Origin: Photobacterium galatheae
GTDB taxonomy: Bacteria; Pseudomonadota; Gammaproteobacteria; Enterobacterales; Vibrionaceae
Direction of reading: 5' to 3'
DNA length: 64,000 bases
Assembly: GCF_000695255.1 (NCBI RefSeq)
Contig: NZ_JMIB01000004.1
Location: 1 to 64,000 of the forward strand
Below the pieces are notes generated by a model. That model was not told the DNA's origin. It was given only the letters and a program-made list of their open reading frames with translations, and did not search any database. Below are positions 58,536 to 64,000 of this stretch, piece by piece; position 1 is the first letter of the stretch, and each line of letters starts with the position of its first letter. Position numbers and translations under genes: made by a program.

Positions 58536-58538
58536 CAG

Positions 58539-58865
58539 ATGATGAAGCAACTCAGACAAGACGCGGAATCGCGTTTTCAGAAATCACCGTCGGCATCTTC
58601 CGGAGAGATCCATATTTCCAGCCTGGTTGTGCATGTGAAACCGGAAGGCCTTTCCCGGGTGAAAACCCGGATCAATGCCATACCGCAAGCTGAAATATAC
58701 GGTGAAAGCCCGGCAGGCAAGCTGGTGGTTGTCCTGGAAACCGCAAATCACAGAGAAGTGACCGACATTATTGATGTCATTCAAGCATTTGATTATGTGC
58801 TGACGACCTTTCTGGTGTTTCACCAGGTTGAGCAGCAAGGACCTGACTTTGAGGATACACCATGA
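58539..58865 (+). CDS. napD: NapA-specific chaperone NapD
   Basis: This 108-residue ferredoxin-fold chaperone binds the Tat signal peptide of NapA and guides cofactor loading before export. The [13 protein letters not shown] segment is the family start, with a 20-residue non-conserved N-terminal extension before it. Its end overlaps napA by four bases. Confidence 0.93.
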   Translation: MMKQLRQDAESRFQKSPSASSGEIHISSLVVHVKPEGLSRVKTRINAIPQAEIYGESPAGKLVVVLETANHREVTDIIDVIQAFDYVLTTFLVFHQVEQQGPDFEDTP

Positions 58866-61348
58866 AAATGACCAGACGGGCGTTTGTAAAAGCAAACGCA
58901 GCAGCTTCGGCCGCCGCAGTGGCCGGCATTACCTTACCGGCGTCGGCAACCAACCTGATTGTCAGCTCGGATGAAACCAAGATCCACTGGGACAAAGCCC
59001 CTTGCCGATTCTGCGGAACGGGCTGTTCGGTGCTGGTGGGCACACAGCAGGGCCGGGTGATTGCGACCCAGGCCGATCCGGAAGCGGAAGTCAACCGTGG
59101 CCTGAACTGCATCAAAGGCTATTTCCTGTCAAAAATCATGTATGGCGCCGACCGTTTGACCACCCCTTTGCTGCGTATGAAAGATGGCCAATACCATAAA
59201 GACGGCGATTTTCAGCCGATCAGCTGGGATCAGGCTTTCGATATCATGGCGGAGAAATGGAAAGCGGCTCTGAAAGCCAAAGGGCCAACCAGTGTCGGGA
59301 TGTTTGGTTCAGGTCAGTGGACTGTGATGGAAGGCTATGCAGCCTCGAAGATGATGAAGGCGGGTTTCCGCTCCAATAACATCGACCCGAATGCACGTCA
59401 CTGTATGGCTTCGGCTGTGGTGGGCTTCATGCGGGCGTTCAATATGGACGAGCCGATGGGCTGCTATGACGACTTTGAGCACGCAGATGCCTTTGTCCTC
59501 TGGGGCTCGAACATGGCGGAGATGCACCCGATTTTGTGGACTCGGATTACCGACAGACGTCTGAGCTATCCCCATGTGAAGGTCAATGTGCTGTCAACGT
59601 ACTATCACCGTTCTTTTGAACTGGCGGATAACGGCATGATCTTCCATCCGCAGTCTGATCTGGCGATTGCAAACTTTATCGCCAACTACATCATCGAAAA
59701 TGACGCGGTGAACTGGGATTTCGTCAACAAACATACCCATTTCAAACGGGCGGATACTGATATCGGCTATGGCCTGCGTGATGACGATCCGCTGCAGAAA
59801 GCGGCTGCGAATCCGAATTCCGGTGCCATGCATGAGATGACTTTCGAGGAATATAAAGCCTCTGTGGCTGAGTACACGCTGGAGAAAGCGGTTGAGTTGT
59901 CTGGAGTGGAGAAAGACAAACTGCTGGAGCTGGCAAAATATTACGCCGATCCGAAGGTGAAAGTGATGTCGCTGTGGACCATGGGGATGAACCAGCACAC
60001 CCGCGGCGTGTGGATGAATAATCTGGTGTACAACATTCACCTGCTGACCGGCAAGATTTCACAACCGGGGAACAGTCCGTTTTCACTGACCGGCCAGCCT
60101 TCAGCCTGCGGAACGGCTCGTGAAGTCGGCACGTTCGCGCATCGCTTACCGGCCGATCTGGTGGTGATGAATCCGAAACACCGGGCCATCGCCGAAAAAA
60201 TCTGGAAGCTGCCGGAAGGGACGATCCCACCAAAGCCCGGATTCCATGCGGTGTTGCAGGATCGCATGCTGCATGACGGCGTTCTGAACGCTTATTGGGT
60301 GATGTGTAATAACAATATGCAGGCGGGTCCGAACATCAATCAGGAGCGGCTGCCCGGCTATCGTAATCCGGAAAACTTTATTGTCTGCTCTGACCCGTAT
60401 CCGACCGCAACCGCACAGTCGGCGGATCTGGTTTTGCCAACCGCCATGTGGGTTGAGAAAGAAGGGGCCTACGGGAATGCAGAACGACGGACGCAGGCCT
60501 GGTACCAACAGGTTGCAGCGCCCGGTGAAGCCAAATCGGATCTGTGGCAGATCATGGAGTTCAGCAAGCGTTTCAAAATCGAAGAAGTCTGGGACGATGC
60601 ACTGCTGGCGAAAATGCCGGAATACAAAGGCAAAACCATGTACGACGTGTTATTCCGCAACGGCCAGGTGGATCAGTTCCCATTAGCGCAGGCACAGGCA
60701 TTGAATGACGATGCCAAAGCACAGGGCTTTTATGTGCAGAAGGGCTTGTTCGAGGAATATGCCAGCTTTGGTCGCGGACATGGTCATGATCTGGCACCGT
60801 ACGATGCTTATCATCAAGCCCGTGGTTTGCGCTGGCCTGTGGTGGACGGGAAAGAAACCCGCTGGCGGTATGCCGAAGGTTCTGACCCTTATGTACCGGA
60901 AGGAAAAGGCTTCTATTTCTACGGTCAGCCAGACGGCAAAGCGAACATCATTTTTGCCCCTTACGAGCAGCCGCCGGAAGTGCCGGATGATGAATATGAT
61001 TTGTGGCTCTGCACCGGCCGGGTGCTGGAACACTGGCATACCGGCACCATGACCCGGCGTGTTCCTGAGCTGTATAAAGCGGTTCCGGATGCGGTGTGTT
61101 ACATACATCCGGATGATGCCCGCAAGCGCAATTTACGCCGGGGTGACGAAGTTTTGATGGCTTCCCGTCGCGGAGAGGTGCGTTGCCGGGTGGAAACCCG
61201 GGGTCGGAACAGACCGCCGGTGGGGCTGGTATTTGTGCCTTTCTTTGACGCAAGAGTCCTGATTAATAAGCTGGTACTGGATGCGACAGACCCGCTGTCA
61301 AAACAGACCGACTATAAAAAATGCCCGGTCAAAATTACCAAGGCGTAA
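58862..61348 (+). CDS. napA: Periplasmic nitrate reductase catalytic subunit NapA
   Basis: NapA reduces nitrate to nitrite in the periplasm. The 828-residue precursor has a Tat signal ([13 protein letters not shown]), [4Fe-4S] ligands Cys48, Cys51, Cys55 and Cys83, and the molybdenum-binding Cys181 in NARHCMAS. Bis-MGD contacts follow through to the C-terminal molydopterin-binding domain. It receives electrons from NapB and NapC, whose genes are next. Confidence 0.97.
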   Translation: MKMTRRAFVKANAAASAAAVAGITLPASATNLIVSSDETKIHWDKAPCRFCGTGCSVLVGTQQGRVIATQADPEAEVNRGLNCIKGYFLSKIMYGADRLTTPLLRMKDGQYHKDGDFQPISWDQAFDIMAEKWKAALKAKGPTSVGMFGSGQWTVMEGYAASKMMKAGFRSNNIDPNARHCMASAVVGFMRAFNMDEPMGCYDDFEHADAFVLWGSNMAEMHPILWTRITDRRLSYPHVKVNVLSTYYHRSFELADNGMIFHPQSDLAIANFIANYIIENDAVNWDFVNKHTHFKRADTDIGYGLRDDDPLQKAAANPNSGAMHEMTFEEYKASVAEYTLEKAVELSGVEKDKLLELAKYYADPKVKVMSLWTMGMNQHTRGVWMNNLVYNIHLLTGKISQPGNSPFSLTGQPSACGTAREVGTFAHRLPADLVVMNPKHRAIAEKIWKLPEGTIPPKPGFHAVLQDRMLHDGVLNAYWVMCNNNMQAGPNINQERLPGYRNPENFIVCSDPYPTATAQSADLVLPTAMWVEKEGAYGNAERRTQAWYQQVAAPGEAKSDLWQIMEFSKRFKIEEVWDDALLAKMPEYKGKTMYDVLFRNGQVDQFPLAQAQALNDDAKAQGFYVQKGLFEEYASFGRGHGHDLAPYDAYHQARGLRWPVVDGKETRWRYAEGSDPYVPEGKGFYFYGQPDGKANIIFAPYEQPPEVPDDEYDLWLCTGRVLEHWHTGTMTRRVPELYKAVPDAVCYIHPDDARKRNLRRGDEVLMASRRGEVRCRVETRGRNRPPVGLVFVPFFDARVLINKLVLDATDPLSKQTDYKKCPVKITKA

Positions 61349-61360
61349 ATGGAGCTGCTC

Positions 61361-61864
61361 ATGAAAATTACGAACAAATGGACGGGTGGGCTGCTGGTGC
61401 TGTTGCTTGCCTTGGGGACTGCCCATGCTGAGGCCGCCAGTGCCGAGGTCAGTGCAGAAAATGACGCGTTGGTGGGGGGAAATGGCGGTCTGCATTCCCT
61501 GCGCGGGCAAACGGAAATTAAAGATATTTTTCCCGGAGAAAGCTGGAAAAAATATCCGAAGGATGGCAAACCCATTGACAGTGACTATGTGTACCAGCCG
61601 CCCTTGATCCCTCATACGATACGGAATTATGAAGTGTCGCTGAATGCCAATAAGTGCTTGTCCTGTCATAGCTGGAAATATGCCAACGAAATGGGAGCCA
61701 CAAAAATCAGCGTGACGCATTACCGTTCGCCGCGTCAGGGACAGGTGTTATCAGATGTCTCTCCCAGTCGGTATTTCTGTCTGCAATGCCATGTGCCTCA
61801 GGCAGATGCAACGCCTTTGGTCGACAACACCTTTAAACGTGTTGACGCTTTGGAAGAAAAATAA
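61361..61864 (+). CDS. napB: Dihaem cytochrome c NapB
   Basis: This 167-residue periplasmic electron carrier for NapA has a signal peptide (MKITNKWTGGLLVLLLALG... AEA) and two haem motifs, CLSCH and CLQCH. ATG 61361 has GGAG seven bases upstream. The ATG at 61349 lacks one and would add four residues. Confidence 0.95.
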   Translation: MKITNKWTGGLLVLLLALGTAHAEAASAEVSAENDALVGGNGGLHSLRGQTEIKDIFPGESWKKYPKDGKPIDSDYVYQPPLIPHTIRNYEVSLNANKCLSCHSWKYANEMGATKISVTHYRSPRQGQVLSDVSPSRYFCLQCHVPQADATPLVDNTFKRVDALEEK

Positions 61865-61878
61865 CGACGGAGCCAGTT

Positions 61879-62454
61879 ATGAACATCATGAAGCGTTTCT
61901 GGTGCCGTCTGAAATCGCCGAGTAAAGCTGCCGCAGGGTTGGTACTGTTTCTGGGTTTCATGGGCGGCCTGCTGTTCTGGGGGGCCTTTAACACCGGGAT
62001 GGAAGCGACGAATACGGAAGCCTTTTGCTCCGGTTGCCATGCACCGATTGTGAAGGAAATTCGCTCTACGATTCATTATTCCAATCGTTCTGGTGTACGG
62101 GCAATCTGTTCAGACTGCCATGTGCCCCATGAGTGGACGGACAAAATTGTCCGGAAAGTGCAGGCTTCCAAAGAGCTGTTTGCGTTTGCGATGGGCACAA
62201 TCAACACCGAGGAAAAATTTCAGGAAAGGCGGGGACATTTAGCTCACCGGGAATGGAGCCGTATGAAGAAGAACGATTCGAAAGAGTGCCGTAACTGCCA
62301 CGAATTTGATTTTATGGATTATTCAGAGCAGGGGGAACGTGCGGTGAAACAGCACTCTCAGGCACTGGCAACAGGGGATAAAACCTGCGTGGATTGCCAC
62401 AAAGGAATTGCACACCGGCTGCCTGACATGAAAGATGTTGAAGGCTGGCAATAA
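61879..62454 (+). CDS. napC: Tetrahaem quinol dehydrogenase NapC
   Basis: This 191-residue NapC/NirT-family cytochrome has one N-terminal membrane anchor (GLVLFLGFMGGLLFWGAF) and four CxxCH motifs (CSGCH, CSDCH, CRNCH, CVDCH). It passes electrons from the quinol pool to NapB. No napGH genes are present, so NapC is the quinol route in this operon. Confidence 0.96.
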   Translation: MNIMKRFWCRLKSPSKAAAGLVLFLGFMGGLLFWGAFNTGMEATNTEAFCSGCHAPIVKEIRSTIHYSNRSGVRAICSDCHVPHEWTDKIVRKVQASKELFAFAMGTINTEEKFQERRGHLAHREWSRMKKNDSKECRNCHEFDFMDYSEQGERAVKQHSQALATGDKTCVDCHKGIAHRLPDMKDVEGWQ

Positions 62455-62466
62455 GGAGAAAGGAAG

Positions 62467-62604
62467 ATGAGTACACTGGAATCTGTCATCTGGCATGTTT
62501 TGGGTTACGCTGCGATGCCTGTGATCATTCTGACCGGCTTCCTTGCCGTCGCCGTGGTGTCTTTGTGGCTGCTATCATTCGGGAAAGATAAACAGGAACA
62601 TTAA
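62467..62604 (+). CDS. TIGR02808 family short membrane protein
   Basis: This 45-residue peptide starts MSTLESVIWHVLGYAAMP, has one long hydrophobic helix and a charged tail. It fits the short protein family TIGR02808, seen next to nitrate or TMAO respiration genes in vibrios. AAGGAG and AGGAAG sites precede ATG 62467, 12 bases after napC. It is probably the last gene of the nap operon. The function is unknown. Confidence 0.8.
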   Translation: MSTLESVIWHVLGYAAMPVIILTGFLAVAVVSLWLLSFGKDKQEH

Positions 62605-62606
62605 TC

Positions 62607-62798
62607 TTAAGCATCTCGCTGATTGGGCTGCCACCAGCTGATTGCCAGCTGAATGCTCCAGACGGCATATAGTGGCAGCCATTCAATCAGGAAGGCGGTT
62701 GGTCGGGTTGGGCCAGAGAACCAGATTTCACTCAGGTGAAGTAAAGCGATACTGGACAACCCCAACAGGCAAATCATTTGAAACACTCGCCGCGTCAT
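62607..62798 (-). CDS. 63-residue two-helix membrane protein with Fur-like promoter
   Basis: I do not recognise the family. The protein starts MTRRVFQMICLLGL, has two hydrophobic helices (about 5-25 and 35-58) joined by a short SGPTRPT loop, and ends NQRDA. AAGGA lies seven bases before ATG 62798. A good promoter overlapped by a Fur-box-like sequence precedes it, so expression in low iron is inferred. It is convergent with the nap operon. Confidence 0.6.
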   Translation of the reverse strand: MTRRVFQMICLLGLSSIALLHLSEIWFSGPTRPTAFLIEWLPLYAVWSIQLAISWWQPNQRDA

Positions 62799-62826
62799 CG
62801 ACTTATCCTTTTAAAGTTTATGGATA

Positions 62827-62856
62827 AGTATAGTTGCAAATGCAAATTATTATCAA
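62827..62856 (-). promoter_or_regulatory. Promoter with Fur-box-like site
   Basis: On the minus strand -35 TTGATA (62856-62851), 18 bases, then -10 TATACT (62832-62827). TGATAATAATTTGCA (62855-62841) matches the 7-1-7 Fur consensus at 12 of 14 positions and overlaps the -35 and spacer. Confidence 0.65.
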
Positions 62857-62876
62857 GTGGGCGGGTGTGATCCGAA

Positions 62877-63218
62877 TCAGCTGAAAAATTGCCAGGCCAG
62901 AAAGCCACACCATGACACCGCCAAAAGCAACCAGGGTAGCAGGCTGTGTTTGATGATCACTTGTGGTTCTGCATCATCCTGGGGCGTATGACCGTGATTG
63001 ACGGATGCGGCTTTTTCTTTCAGTTGCTTCTTGCGAAATTTGTCTCTTTCCCTTGCCTTTGCTTTTTGTTGTTTCTTATAGAGTTCAATCCCTTTCTGGA
63101 TGCCCTGGGCGATCAGCTTGGTCTGTTCTTTGGTCTGACCGGGCTTCTGCGTGGCTCTGGCGATTTGTAGCGCCTCTGTCTGTGTCTCTGGCGATGGGCT
63201 GTTGGCTGATTTGCTCAT
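62877..63218 (-). CDS. DUF2956 family protein
   Basis: This 113-residue protein has a charged, Lys- and Gln-rich helical region (QTKLIAQGIQKGIELYKKQQK, in overlapping pieces near 35-70) and a single C-terminal membrane helix (LLPWLLLAVSWCGFLAWQF). It fits the DUF2956 family of vibrios and relatives, of unknown function. ATG 63218 gives the family start MSKSANS. Confidence 0.8.
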   Translation of the reverse strand: MSKSANSPSPETQTEALQIARATQKPGQTKEQTKLIAQGIQKGIELYKKQQKAKARERDKFRKKQLKEKAASVNHGHTPQDDAEPQVIIKHSLLPWLLLAVSWCGFLAWQFFS

Positions 63219-63297
63219 AGCGTTCTCATTGGCGATGAATATCATGTGAAGTAAGCATTTTATCCCGGAATCCTTCAAAAGCAGGCTTTGAGATGAT

Positions 63298-63317
63298 TTG
63301 TAGGAATTTTCCTACAA
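63298..63317. promoter_or_regulatory. 20-bp near-perfect palindrome
   Basis: TTGTAGGAATTTTCCTACAA has nine-base inverted arms around TT. It lies 80 bases upstream of the DUF2956 gene and about 290 bases before the yfeZ-like gene. An operator is likelier than a terminator because no T-tract follows. The rest of 63219-63608 shows no gene. Confidence 0.55.
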
Positions 63318-63608
63318 TCTCGGAAGTGGTATTCAGTTGCGAAAGGATCCCAAGTCGTTCACTAAGCCTATCAAGTCAATGAAATATCATCAATTCTCAG
63401 AGAAATAGCCTGGTTCATTTCAGATATAAAAACTGATTCAGACGATTTGTTTGTTAAGTATACGTAAAAGCGTGATCGTGATTGCAGGTTAGGCAAAATA
63501 TTCGTGCGTGATAACGCAGAACGAACGTCTATATCTTTGCCTATTGATCCATATCATTTATTGTCGAAAAAAATAAATACGTTGTTCAATACTCCGAGCG
63601 AAGGACAG

Positions 63609-64000
63609 ATGTATTCGATTGATGCTTATGACAGTCATGGCCAGCTGAAACCTTCAGGCTTGTTATGGTTGAGCATGCTGTTCAGTGCAAGGGGCTGGGG
63701 CGCGTTTGTGATGGCCGGAGCAAGTCAGGCGCAGGGCGCCAATTTGTTACAGCTGTTTTTCCCCCAGACGCAGAGCCTTTATCTGTTGATGGGACTCGGT
63801 TTGCCAGCGGTTATCCTGATGTGGCTGAGTGGACTGAGACATAAAAAAAACAAAATAGTGAACGGGCTATGGCGATATGGCAGACCGATTCTGCTGATGA
63901 CTTATGCCCTTGATGTTGTATTGCAAGTGTACCATCTGACATTAATGAGAGGCGCCTTTAGCTGGCCGGCAGCCGTGACGTTGCTGTTATCGCTCTGGCT
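63609..64000 (+). CDS. DUF2919 (YfeZ-like) membrane protein, truncated by the window end
   Basis: The first 130 codons are present and the frame is open at the edge. The protein starts MYSIDAYDSHGQLKPSGLLW, the DUF2919 N-terminal block, and has four hydrophobic segments in the visible part. AAGGACAG precedes ATG 63609. The function is unknown. Confidence 0.8.
   Translation, partial: MYSIDAYDSHGQLKPSGLLWLSMLFSARGWGAFVMAGASQAQGANLLQLFFPQTQSLYLLMGLGLPAVILMWLSGLRHKKNKIVNGLWRYGRPILLMTYALDVVLQVYHLTLMRGAFSWPAAVTLLLSLW

Overview
The window is chromosomal core sequence from a gammaproteobacterium of the Vibrionaceae. The evidence is a Na+-NQR operon with apbE and nqrM, sodium-driven motor genes pomAB behind a sigma-28 promoter, two OmpK porins, a napFDABC operon facing narQP, and small families typical of this group (TIGR02808, DUF2897, DUF2956). 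The moderate GC content points to Photobacterium or a relative such as Grimontia, Enterovibrio or Salinivibrio, but the genus is a guess.

Layout. 0-4.7 kb: a palindromic repeat, a TraB/GumN protein, and copA divergent from its regulator cueR. 4.7-12.9 kb: the ybbN-ybbO-tesA / ybbA-ybbP cluster, yfcH, a SelW-like protein and a TSUP permease. 13-20.4 kb: ackA-pta, yfbV and the isoprenoid operon xseB-ispA-dxs. 20.7-25.7 kb: pomAB, thiI and panE-yajL. 25.8-32.9 kb: two ompK paralogues, ampG, a protein of unknown function, a periplasmic cyclophilin, a YajG lipoprotein, rlmG and bolA. 33.6-42.1 kb: nqrABCDEF-apbE-nqrM and SOS-regulated dinB. 42.2-46.4 kb: pepD, a chemoreceptor, and a roughly 1 kb gap holding a terminated transcription unit with a 29-codon ORF. 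46.4-52.8 kb: purine permease-gpt, frsA-crl and proBA. 52.8-55.2 kb: dapE, a VanY-type peptidase, DUF2897 and yffB. 55.3-62.6 kb: narQP and napFDABC. The window ends with small membrane or hypothetical genes and a truncated yfeZ-like gene.

The genes fit a facultatively anaerobic marine bacterium. NQR makes a sodium gradient that drives the PomAB motor. Periplasmic nitrate reductase is controlled by NarQP and apparently FNR. AckA-Pta handles overflow acetate. Several regulatory sites can be read directly: a MerR-type copA promoter with a 19-bp spacer, a sigma-28 promoter at pomA, a LexA box at dinB, a PurR box at the purine permease, FNR and NarP sites at napF, and a Fur-like site on a tiny gene.

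I found no CRISPR array, prophage, transposase, tRNA or rRNA, and no multi-gene system that looks undescribed. The most interesting signals are small. One is a probable dual-function small RNA with a 29-residue ORF that resembles VcdRP of Vibrio cholerae. Two are unannotated 23-residue membrane peptides with strong ribosome binding sites. Others are a two-helix peptide with a Fur-like promoter, an in-frame 15-bp repeat at the end of napF, and paired palindromes flanking ampG.
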